Of a DNA stretch of 24,281 nt, positions 16,307 to 21,651 are shown in pieces. This DNA is from an uncultured Clostridia bacterium (lineage in GTDB: Bacteria; Bacillota; Clostridia; TANB77; CAG-508), in contig CAQRYF010000021.1 in the NCBI GenBank assembly GCA_948875265.1, forward strand, positions 1 to 24,281, written 5' to 3'. The position numbers and the translations under genes were made by a program. The number at the start of each line of letters is the position of its first letter. The stretch's first letter is position 1. The notes beneath the pieces are model-generated. The model worked only from the letters and a program-made list of their open reading frames with translations. It was not told the DNA's origin and did no database searches.

Positions 16307-16357
16307 AATTTTGTACTTGTTGTATTGCCCTTTGTCTGTGCTCAAGGAGGTGATAAC

Positions 16358-16438
16358 GTGAGGAAATGGGCTAAATTACTAATAAAAGTCTATGTGTTGA
16401 CATTGCTTTATAAAATCTTCAAAGGTTTTTGTGATTAA
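16358..16438 (+). CDS. Putative type I toxin-like hydrophobic peptide, 26 aa
   Basis: The only plus-strand gene I support. A near-perfect anti-SD match AAGGAGGTGA lies four bases before a GTG start; the peptide (M/V)RKWAKLLIKVYVLTLLYK then IFKGFCD is a short basic-hydrophobic membrane helix. It has its own consensus promoter (16278-16306) and a strong terminator (16449-16480). Short, strongly initiated, independently terminated membrane peptides in prophages are typical of type I toxin-antitoxin systems (Fst, TxpA, C. difficile prophage toxins), where an antisense RNA blocks the mRNA. An antisense promoter is not obvious. I do not recognise the exact family. Confidence 0.5.
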   Translation: MRKWAKLLIKVYVLTLLYKIFKGFCD

Positions 16439-16448
16439 TACATATAGC

Positions 16449-16480
16449 AAAAGACTAGAGCTGGAACTCTAGTCTTTTTT
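16449..16480 (+). terminator. Strong terminator after the toxin-like gene
   Basis: Perfect 10-bp stem AAGACTAGAG/CTCTAGTCTT with loop CTGGAA and a T6 run on the plus strand. It can also form on the minus strand, with a shorter T-run. Confidence 0.85.
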
Positions 16481-16524
16481 GTACTTGTTATGTGAATAAC
16501 AAACTAAATTACTAAACAGATTTC

Positions 16525-16579
16525 TTCGACAAATTCGACAACACTTATTTTCTTAATCTGTATAAATATTATACTAGAG
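16525..16579 (+). promoter_or_regulatory. CGACA box pair with promoter-like sequence
   Basis: TTCGACAA appears twice with CGACA at 16527 and 16536, followed 17 bases after the second box (and its following CA) by TATAAA and TATACT. The arrangement matches the minus-strand TM2 promoter region at 10250-10292 (TTCGACAACA then 17-18 bases then TATACT). Nothing convincing is encoded downstream on the plus strand. Confidence 0.35.
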
Positions 16580-16888
16580 TTGTTTTTAAAAGTAAACACT
16601 TTTTGTGAATTTTTTCAATATTTTTGCATATTTTTCCTGGTTTTGTTGCATTTACAACTGAAATCTTTTAATTTTATGCTATTTCAATTACTATTATACC
16701 ATTTTTATGTTAATTTTGCAAATTTAAAAGAGCAAACATTAAAAGCGTTTACTCTTTTCTTGAAAAAGTTTATATAATTAAATTAAATAAATTGGTGCTT
16801 TTATTTAATTCTTTTGCTCTTGGACTATTGAGCAATTTCTTGCTGAGCCATTTTTACTATTGTTATTATACTATATATATTTGTATAT
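16580..16888. other. AT-rich non-coding stretch with a terminator-like hairpin
   Basis: No supported gene. An inverted repeat AAAAGAGCAAAC/GTTTACTCTTTT (11 of 12 pairs) lies at about 16727-16760 and could stop transcription in either direction. A smaller AGCAA/TTGCT hairpin lies near 16830, just after the late-promoter -10. A plus-strand open frame at 16580-16777 has no ribosome binding site and low-complexity content. Confidence 0.4.
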
Positions 16889-16921
16889 TAATACGACATG
16901 TTTACGACATTTTTATGACAT
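16865..16921 (-). promoter_or_regulatory. Late promoter candidate with three tandem 11-bp activator boxes
   Basis: On the minus strand, right after the late-regulator gene: ATGTCATAAAA, ATGTCGTAAAC, ATGTCGTATTA in tandem (16921-16889), then about 18 bases and -10 TATAAT (16870-16865). No good -35 exists, as expected for an activator-dependent promoter. The neighbouring sigma-r4/ArpU-like protein is the natural candidate activator. Confidence 0.55.
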
Positions 16922-16922
16922 T

Positions 16923-17399
16923 TTATAATTTTAGCATTTTTTGAGTTGCTTTTTCTACTATTCTTTGTATATGTCTATCACTTCTTGTTTGGTTAAATAA
17001 TTGAAAATATAATTTGTTTCCTATGTCTTCAGCCGTTCTTCCTTCTACATAATAAGCTATTAATATTTCTCTTTCTTTATATTTTAGTCCTTCTAGTCTA
17101 TCTTTTACCGTTTCTACTTTATCCCTTAATTCTTTTACTATTTCTTCTAGATTACTTATTTCTTCTTTTAGTTCTAATCTTCTTTCATCATTTGCTTCTA
17201 TTTTACTTAATACTTTATTGCTTATTTTATTTTTGCTATGTATATCTTGATTTTCTCCATATGAACTAGTTGTACTCATATCTGTATCTATTTTATTTAA
17301 AGCTATTCTTGCGTTTTTCAATTCTTTTAATTTTATATTTAATCTAGCTTTGTTTTCTTTGTACTCTTTTAATAGTTTTATAAGTTCTTCTTTACTCAT
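16923..17399 (-). CDS. Sigma-70 region 4-like / ArpU-type late transcription regulator, 158 aa
   Basis: The N-terminal two thirds is coiled coil (residues 1-105). The C-terminal part, LKYKEREILIAYYVEGRTAE then DRHIQRIVEKATQKMLKL, is a sigma-region-4-like HTH as in ArpU/RinA-type phage late regulators. It is the last gene before the terminase module, and a three-box promoter candidate follows immediately, so it probably switches on the late genes. AGGAGG lies upstream of ATG 17399. Both CGG triplets in the gene are out of phase and harmless. Confidence 0.78.
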   Translation of the reverse strand: MSKEELIKLLKEYKENKARLNIKLKELKNARIALNKIDTDMSTTSSYGENQDIHSKNKISNKVLSKIEANDERRLELKEEISNLEEIVKELRDKVETVKDRLEGLKYKEREILIAYYVEGRTAEDIGNKLYFQLFNQTRSDRHIQRIVEKATQKMLKL

Positions 17400-17408
17400 T
17401 TGTACCTC

Positions 17409-17619
17409 CTACTCTTTTATTTTTAATTTAACGTTCATAAATTTATTAAGTGGCTGTTTATTTTTATCTAATACTTCTGTAAAGCCTTTTACTTCTTGTT
17501 GTACTTCTTTTGATAGCTGATTATATTCCTCTTGTGTTATTTCTATCTCTTCTGGCCATTTTCCGTGTTATTTGCACTATATTATTTATTTTTCTTTCTA
17601 GTTTTTGTTCTATTGTCAT
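17409..17619 (-). CDS. Small early protein, 69 aa after a +1 shift at CGG
   Basis: From ATG 17619 (six bases after the preceding stop) the frame reads MTIEQKLERKINNIVQIT, then meets ACA-CGG-AAA at 17565; frame 0 would end after 32 residues with an Arg-rich tail. Skipping the C gives GKWPEEIEITQEEYNQLSKE and a further coherent helical stretch to a TAG at 17409 that lies next to the ribosome binding site of the regulator gene. The restored product (69 aa, 211 nt minus 1) is acidic and helical. The two halves are clearly one protein, but I do not know the family. Confidence 0.75.
17563..17565 (-). other. In-phase CGG, +1 frameshift site (69-aa protein)
   Basis: Context ACA-CGG-AAA. Skipping C17565 gives GGA (Gly19). 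Confidence 0.75.
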
Positions 17620-17624
17620 TTGTA

Positions 17625-17885
17625 TCACTCGCTTTCTTTGTATACTAGTGGTTTGCCTTCTTGGTCTACTAATAGTGTAATTGTTCCTCTGTTGTAATCA
17701 CCATCACTTATTGCATATTCTACTTTAGTTTGTTTGTCATAAACAATAATCCCCTTATTGTATTTATCTATTTCTATAAATCTATTATCATTTGCTATAG
17801 CATCTTGTACTATTAAATCTTTTGATATGTATGCTATCACTACTATCATCACTATTAGTATTAAACTTACTATTATTTTCTTCAT
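17625..17885 (-). CDS. Membrane-anchored DUF6440-like protein, 86 aa
   Basis: A single N-terminal membrane anchor (MKKIIVSLILIVMIVVIAYI) is followed by an outside domain of ~60 residues: IIVYDKQTKVEYAISDGDYN then GTITLLVDQEGKPLVYKE. The YDKxTxVxY ... LxDxxGKPxxY pattern is that of DUF6440-like proteins, which occur in phages and Firmicutes; function unknown. The start is one base after the preceding gene's stop, with GAGGAAAAG upstream. Confidence 0.68.
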   Translation of the reverse strand: MKKIIVSLILIVMIVVIAYISKDLIVQDAIANDNRFIEIDKYNKGIIVYDKQTKVEYAISDGDYNRGTITLLVDQEGKPLVYKESE

Positions 17886-17886
17886 T

Positions 17887-18117
17887 CTACTTTTCCTCGC
17901 TTTCTTTTTTTGTATTGATTGTATCTTTTATTTCATCTATACATTTTTGGCAATATTCTTCTTTTTGATTTAACATCATCTTTATGTTTTCGCTTATGTT
18001 GTTAGAAGCCCCAATCGCTGTGTTTCTCATAGTATTATCTTGCTTCTCAAATATATCTATTGTCCAATAGTTATTTTTTATTACTTCTCCACATCTATCA
18101 CATTTTCTAATTACCAT
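17887..18117 (-). CDS. Zinc-binding small protein, 76 aa
   Basis: CDRCGEVI near the N-terminus and EEYCQKCIDEIKD near the C-terminus form two CxxC pairs that probably hold one zinc ion; the middle is polar and helical. It overlaps the end of the pentapeptide gene by 11 bases. Similar small zinc proteins are common in Firmicute phages; function unknown. Confidence 0.65.
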   Translation of the reverse strand: MVIRKCDRCGEVIKNNYWTIDIFEKQDNTMRNTAIGASNNISENIKMMLNQKEEYCQKCIDEIKDTINTKKESEEK

Positions 18118-18835
18118 ATTTTTCCTCGCTTTCTCTTAGTTTGTTTACTGTTCTTACTAGTTCGTTTATTTTTAATCTGTTTTTTAAAGCAAAATCATCT
18201 CTACATTGTTTTGAATTTCCAATTGTATTTCCCCATAATTCTTCTATTTCTTTGTTTTCTTCTGTTGCTTCTTCTTTCTCTTTAATTTCCCAGTCACAAA
18301 CTATTAGTCCGTATCTCCAAAAAGCATTCCATCTGGTCGGAATAATGTTCTTATTTATGTATGTTTCTGTAATTTTTATATTGCTTTTTTTCTCAAAGTC
18401 CTTTATTTTATTTTCTACATCTATTTCATTGTCATCTACATAGATATATGCTCCTTCTAAGTTTGCTTCTTCTAAGTTTGCTTCTTCTAAGTATGCTTCT
18501 CCTAAGTTTGCTCCTCCTAAGTATGCTCCTCTTAAGTATGCTCCTCTTAAGTTTGCTTCTCTTAAGTATGCTTCTCCTAAGTTTGCTCCTCCTAAGTATG
18601 CTCCTCTTAAGTATGCTCCTCTTAAGTTTGCTTCTCTTAAGTATGCTCCTCTTAAGTATGCTCCTCTTAAGTTTGCTCCTTCTAAGTTTGCTCCTTCTAA
18701 GTTTGCTCCTGTTAAGTCTATTTTTTCTTCAACTGCTTTATCAACAGTATCCTTTAAAGTATTGTTTTCTTTTTCATATTCAAATAATATTGAACCTGTC
18801 CATCTATTTTTTATTTCAAATTTTATTTTACTCAT
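18107..18835 (-). CDS. Pentapeptide-repeat protein, 242 aa
   Basis: Residues ~40-131 consist of uninterrupted A(N/Y)Lxx pentapeptides (about 18), which fold as a right-handed square beta helix. Flanks are an N-terminal ~40-residue domain (KNRWTGSILFEYEKENNTLK) and a C-terminal domain (ENKIKDFEKKSNIKI, then WNAFWRYGLIVCDWE). Phage and bacterial pentapeptide proteins include DNA mimics that bind gyrase; here the solenoid is short and the role unknown. The N- and C-terminal domains resemble accessory proteins carried by Clostridia phages. AGAGAGG lies upstream of ATG 18835. Confidence 0.85.
   Translation of the reverse strand: MSKIKFEIKNRWTGSILFEYEKENNTLKDTVDKAVEEKIDLTGANLEGANLEGANLRGAYLRGAYLREANLRGAYLRGAYLGGANLGEAYLREANLRGAYLRGAYLGGANLGEAYLEEANLEEANLEGAYIYVDDNEIDVENKIKDFEKKSNIKITETYINKNIIPTRWNAFWRYGLIVCDWEIKEKEEATEENKEIEELWGNTIGNSKQCRDDFALKNRLKINELVRTVNKLRESEEKYGN
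18488..18637 (-). repeat. Perfect tandem duplication of 75 bp (25 aa) in the pentapeptide gene
   Basis: Two identical 75-bp units at 18488-18562 and 18563-18637, each coding five pentapeptides (residues 67-91 and 92-116). Confidence 0.92.
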
Positions 18836-18866
18836 TTTTTACCTCTCTTTCTTGATACAAGGATTT

Positions 18867-19075
18867 TCAGTCCCCGACTCTTTAAATATTTATATATTAC
18901 TTGCTCTACTTTGTTTAGAGCTTCATAGTTTGTTACAAATCTTCCGACTGTGTCTATGTCTTACACTTGATCTTATGTTTCTTATTTGCATGTTATATTC
19001 TCGTTTATATTGCTTTGCTAATTGATTTTTTGTTAAGCCTGCTAGCCATTTTTGTATTATTTCTTTGTCTTGCAT
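18867..19075 (-). CDS. Small phage protein (KNQLAKQYKR type), +1 shift at CGG, 68 or 80 aa
   Basis: Starts MQDKEIIQKWLAGLTKNQLA, a probable HTH-like segment, followed by YKREYNMQIRNIRSSVRHRH. At 18946 the frame meets AGT-CGG-AAG and would end at 50 residues; skipping the C gives SGRFVTNYEALNKVEQVIYK, a natural continuation for this phage family. A second in-phase CGG at 18876 follows: with another skip the protein ends at once (KSGD, stop 18867, 68 aa); without it the frame runs to 18832 (80 aa), overlapping the next ATG. Which end is real cannot be decided here. AGGAG lies six bases before the ATG, inside a hairpin. Confidence 0.75.
18874..18876 (-). other. In-phase CGG, possible +1 site followed at once by stop
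   Basis: Context AGT-CGG-GGA-CTG-A. Skipping the C gives GGG GAC TGA; reading it as Arg gives a 12-residue longer protein overlapping the pentapeptide gene start. Undecided. Confidence 0.4.
18944..18946 (-). other. In-phase CGG, +1 frameshift site (68/80-aa protein)
   Basis: Context AGT-CGG-AAG. Skipping C18946 gives GGA (Gly44) and the continuation RFVTNYEAL. Confidence 0.78.
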
Positions 19076-19101
19076 ACTACACTCCTTTTAGTGTAGTATG
19101 C
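19072..19101 (-). promoter_or_regulatory. Start-codon hairpin (12-bp perfect stem)
   Basis: On the minus strand GCATACTACACT and AGTGTAGTATGC pair perfectly over 12 bp with loop AAAAGG. The ATG at 19075 is in the 3' arm and the AGGAG is split between loop and stem, so initiation of the downstream gene would be shut while the hairpin stands. Confidence 0.7.
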
Positions 19102-19105
19102 TCTA

Positions 19106-19342
19106 TTATTTATTGCAATATTTCATATAATTTTCTAAAAATTCTTCTAGCTTGTCTGAATATAGTCCATCTCGTTTCAGTTCTCTTTTTAGATTATTTA
19201 TATCTTTTATTGTTGTACTTGAATCATCTTCTAGTTTATTCCATAATTCATCTAGCTCTTGTTTTGCATAATATAATTCACTATCTGCATTTTCTATGTA
19301 GTCTTGTAAATCACTTAATTTTCTTTTTATTTCTTCTGACAT
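19106..19342 (-). CDS. Coiled-coil early protein, 78 aa
   Basis: Reads MSEEIKRKLSDLQDYIENAD and is highly charged and helical throughout, a likely dimeric coiled coil ending in YMKYCNK. Its ATG lies one base after the preceding stop with GGAGGA upstream. No family recognised. Confidence 0.6.
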   Translation of the reverse strand: MSEEIKRKLSDLQDYIENADSELYYAKQELDELWNKLEDDSSTTIKDINNLKRELKRDGLYSDKLEEFLENYMKYCNK

Positions 19343-19343
19343 A

Positions 19344-19556
19344 TTAGTCCTCCTTTACATTTTCTAATATATGTATCTGCTCTTTTAAGTCTAGTATTTC
19401 TATTTGCTGTTCTGTTATTTTATTATCTTTTTCTTTTAACTTTATTGTCACTTTACTAAATGTTGCTATAAACATTATTAAACTTATTGCTATTAATATT
19501 GTTACTGTTAATAATATTTTATATAGTTTGTTATATTCTTTTTTCCAATCTATCAT
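19344..19556 (-). CDS. Small membrane protein with coiled-coil tail, 70 aa
   Basis: A membrane segment at residues ~13-33 (YKILLTVTILIAISLIMFIA) is followed by a coiled coil (KEKDNKITEQQIEILDLKEQ). The layout resembles small phage membrane proteins with an Rz-like or anchoring shape, but its place in the early module argues against a spanin. GGAGGAG precedes ATG 19556. Function unknown. Confidence 0.6.
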   Translation of the reverse strand: MIDWKKEYNKLYKILLTVTILIAISLIMFIATFSKVTIKLKEKDNKITEQQIEILDLKEQIHILENVKED

Positions 19557-19566
19557 TGTACTCCTC

Positions 19567-19897
19567 CTACTTAATTATTTTTAGTTCCAGTTCTGGATAT
19601 CTCTTTTCAAATAGTTTATGTTTTATTTTAAATACATCTGTCTGCATTCCTTTTACGTCTTCTACTATTGTTTTTCCGACTTTGGCAATACATAAAATCT
19701 GCTATATATTCTATTTTTCTAAATGTCTTTCCGTTTTTTTTGAAACTTTCTTGTAATATAAAATGTGGTTGTAGTTCTAAGTTTTGTATTTCTCCTGCTC
19801 TTTCTAATAATTTTAGTTCTTTATATCTCTTGCTTTCTGCTATACTGTCAAACACATACATATCTACTTGTACTTTTTTATTTCTGTATTTGTTCAC
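19567..19897 (-). CDS. DUF1064 family protein (nuclease-like fold), 109 aa after a +1 shift at CGG
   Basis: The N-terminal 73 residues are a clear DUF1064 match: MNKYRNKKVQVDMYVFDS, then ESKRYKELKLLERAGEI, LELQPHFILQESFKKNGK and IEYIADF. DUF1064 proteins have a restriction-endonuclease-like core, with E in AESKRYKEL, D in YIADF and the ExK of VEDVKG as the expected active site. At 19678 AGT-CGG-AAA breaks the frame; frame 0 loses the last motif and adds an Arg-rich tail. Skipping the C restores GKTIVEDVKGMQTDVFKIK and the family's usual C-terminus (YPELELKIIK). So the shift is needed for the last catalytic motif. Downstream stop TAG 19567 leaves the usual small gap to the next gene. Confidence 0.88.
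19676..19678 (-). other. In-phase CGG, +1 frameshift site (DUF1064 protein)
   Basis: Context AGT-CGG-AAA. Skipping C19678 gives GGA (Gly74) and restores the VEDVKG motif. Confidence 0.85.
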
Positions 19898-19908
19898 CTT
19901 TTGCCTCC

Positions 19909-20649
19909 TTAGATTTTATTTATATCTGTATCAAAACTTATCTGGCCATTTGCTAATATTCCATTTAATCTATCTAAACTGGCCTTGTAGTATTGTTGAT
20001 TTATTTCTATGCCAATAAATCGTCTATTTAACTCTTTAGCTGCCACACATGTTGTTCCACTTCCGCTAAAGCAGTCAAGTACTATGTCATTTTCTCGCGT
20101 TGTATGTAATATATGTCTTTTTACTAATTTCAATGGCTTTATAGTTGGATGCTTATATTTATCCTTATCTTTTTTGTTTATTGGACTTTCATACCATTTG
20201 CTTTTTAATTTATATCCTTCGTTAAGCTTTACTCCTTTTTGTCTAAAATATAAACAGTATTCTATATCAGGTAGCCAAACATTATTTGTTGCAGGAGTTG
20301 GATTAGTTTTTGCCCAAATAAGCACTTCAAACATATATCCCTTTTCTTTGAAAAATTTTAGTATATCATATATTTGTTCCTTGCTACACCATATAAAGCA
20401 ATTTAATCTTTTTGATATTCTTATAAATTCCTCCAATATTTTGTAATCTATTCCAGTTTTTATATCTTTTAAATATGTATTGTGAACTCTATCAATCCTT
20501 CTTGCTAGCGGACTATCTCCTCTTTCTCCGTGTGTTATTAAATATGGAATATCAGTATATATACAATCAATGCTTTTGTCTGGTATATTTTTTATTAATT
20601 CGTAACTATCTCCTAATATTATTGTATTTATCATGTCTTCAAATTTCAT
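19909..20649 (-). CDS. DNA methyltransferase (N6-adenine/N4-cytosine, beta-type order), 246 aa
   Basis: An orphan methyltransferase that uses S-adenosylmethionine. Catalytic motif IV is early (residues 33-36, DIPY in CIYTDIPYLITHGERGD), and the cofactor motif FSGSG comes late (194-198, DCFSGSGTTCVAAKEL), giving the beta-class order; PTIKPLKLVKRHI precedes it. DIPY instead of DPPY occurs in phage members of this group. No restriction enzyme is visible, so the likely roles are protection from host restriction or packaging/regulation marks. The ATG overlaps the stop of the preceding zinc protein (ATGA). All CGG triplets here are out of phase. Confidence 0.87.
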   Translation of the reverse strand: MKFEDMINTIILGDSYELIKNIPDKSIDCIYTDIPYLITHGERGDSPLARRIDRVHNTYLKDIKTGIDYKILEEFIRISKRLNCFIWCSKEQIYDILKFFKEKGYMFEVLIWAKTNPTPATNNVWLPDIEYCLYFRQKGVKLNEGYKLKSKWYESPINKKDKDKYKHPTIKPLKLVKRHILHTTRENDIVLDCFSGSGTTCVAAKELNRRFIGIEINQQYYKASLDRLNGILANGQISFDTDINKI

Positions 20650-20829
20650 ATTTCTATCTTCTCCTGTATTCCTAAAATTTGTTTTATTTGTTGTATCGGC
20701 TCTTGCACTAAATCACATTCGGCTTGTCCGTGAAAGTTTATGTTTTCTAATTTGTTACAGCCAGTACAGAGATTATTTTTTATTGCGTTTCCACATATTC
20801 CGCTCTAACGGCGGATAATTGTATTTCAT
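20646..20829 (-). CDS. Small Cys-rich (zinc) phage protein, 60 aa after a +1 shift at CGG
   Basis: Starts at the ATGA overlap with the preceding gene: MKYNYPPLE, then GAG-CGG-AAT at 20802; frame 0 gives only 18 residues. Skipping the C gives GICGNAIKNNLCTGCNKLEN, then INFHGQAECDL, the standard Cys pattern (C12, C21-x2-C24, C38) of a small zinc protein widespread in Firmicute phages, and a stop overlapping the methyltransferase ATG. Both ends therefore couple correctly only in the shifted product. Function unknown; probably binds one zinc. Confidence 0.85.
20800..20802 (-). other. In-phase CGG, +1 frameshift site (60-aa zinc protein)
   Basis: Context GAG-CGG-AAT. Skipping C20802 gives GGA (Gly10) and the whole Cys-rich domain. 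Confidence 0.85.
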
Positions 20830-21101
20830 AAGCTACTCCTTTGGATTTTGTATACTTTTGGAATATCATATATTCCTCTAATATCATTACCTGATATATT
20901 TGATATGGTTGCATATTTTTTATATTCGCTTACTATCTCTTGTAATATTTCTTTTGCTCTTTCTTCAGTTTTGTAGTTTCCTAATCGTAATTCATAATCT
21001 GAATAAATATCTGCCATTAAGCAATTATAGCTATTTATTCTAATCTCTTTTATTTTTTCAAAATTTACTATATGTTTTTCGTCTTGACTCACTATTATCA
21101 T
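20826..21101 (-). CDS. Conserved small phage protein (IVSQDEKHIVNF type), 91 aa
   Basis: Begins MIIVSQDEKHIVNFEKIKEI and continues with a beta-alpha pattern (YELRLGNYKTEERAKEILQE), seen in many Firmicute phage and mobile-element proteins of unknown role. GGAGG precedes the ATG. The stop overlaps the next ATG. The last ~20 residues (YDIPKVYKIQ) form a predicted strand. Confidence 0.68.
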   Translation of the reverse strand: MIIVSQDEKHIVNFEKIKEIRINSYNCLMADIYSDYELRLGNYKTEERAKEILQEIVSEYKKYATISNISGNDIRGIYDIPKVYKIQRSSL

Positions 21102-21110
21102 ATCTTCCTC

Positions 21111-21362
21111 CTAAATCTGTGGTATATGGTTCATATTTTCTGCTACCATATCCGCTAAATAATATCTTTTATAATCTACTCGTTCTCCATATCTGTTTTT
21201 ACTATTTTCCCATTTTGTCTCAAATTCATATCCTAAATCTTTAAGTTCTTTTATTCTTGTAGCTAACTGTGTTATTCCTAAGTCTTTATATGCGTCTAAG
21301 CTTGTTATACTTCCAAATTCTCTAATATAATTTATTATTCTTTGTCTTTGATTTATTTTCAT
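21111..21362 (-). CDS. Winged helix-turn-helix phage protein, 83 aa
   Basis: Residues 5-45 form an HTH: RQRIINYIREFGSITSLDAY, then KDLGITQLATRIKELKDLGY, the pattern of a small phage winged-helix domain. The wing segment (KNRYGERVDYKRYYLAD) follows. It may regulate early genes or help replication; targets are unknown. It sits in an operon with the replication genes and has a ribosome binding site (GAGTG) eight bases upstream. Confidence 0.72.
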   Translation of the reverse strand: MKINQRQRIINYIREFGSITSLDAYKDLGITQLATRIKELKDLGYEFETKWENSKNRYGERVDYKRYYLADMVAENMNHIPQI

Positions 21363-21369
21363 TTGTCTT

Positions 21370-21651
21370 TCACTCTCCTTTTATCAATTCACACCATTCC
21401 AAATTCTTGTATAAATGTGAATATTGGTCTATGTAATAATCGTTTGGATTTACTGCTATCCTTAACCTTACGTCTGCTACTTTTGGTATAAATTTAACTT
21501 CTTTTATTGTTTTATCTATAGCTTTTCCAAACTCTTTTATGTCTGTTGTTCCAAATTCTTTAAACCATATTCCGTATTCTTCTTGAGTAAATTTCTTTTT
21601 ATATGCTATTTCTATTTTTTCTAGCTCTCTTACAAATTCTTGTTTATTCAT
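21370..21651 (-). CDS. Putative helicase loader/inhibitor-like replication protein, 93 aa
   Basis: A small helical protein directly after the replication initiator gene. FTQEEYGIWFKEFGTTDIKE and FIPKVADVRLRIAV resemble the phage helicase loader/inhibitor family (SPP1 G39P type). The stretch of about 80 residues and the order support a role in handing helicase to the origin. It overlaps the initiator gene by eight bases. The C-terminus contains YKNLEWCELIKGE. Family assignment is tentative. Confidence 0.55.
   Translation of the reverse strand: MNKQEFVRELEKIEIAYKKKFTQEEYGIWFKEFGTTDIKEFGKAIDKTIKEVKFIPKVADVRLRIAVNPNDYYIDQYSHLYKNLEWCELIKGE

Noticed and set aside
16580..16777. Plus-strand 65-aa hydrophobic frame
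   Set aside because: No ribosome binding site, AT-rich low-complexity content, and it lies across a hairpin.
18448..18855. Plus-strand Leu/Ser-repeat frame and CRISPR-like repetition
   Set aside because: It is the complement of the pentapeptide-repeat gene; units are 15 bp with no spacers.
4454..20802. The seven frame breaks as sequencing errors or decaying prophage genes
   Set aside because: All are the same base, all form an in-phase CGG, and many out-of-phase CGG triplets show no problem. Errors or decay would hit all phases and base types; I saw no other frame breaks apart from the chaperone G/G-T overlap. Read-level data are still needed to close this.
4454..20802. CGG simply reassigned to another amino acid (as reported for some Firmicutes)
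   Set aside because: Reassignment to Trp or Gln would keep the three-base frame; here every clear in-phase CGG needs a one-base shift.
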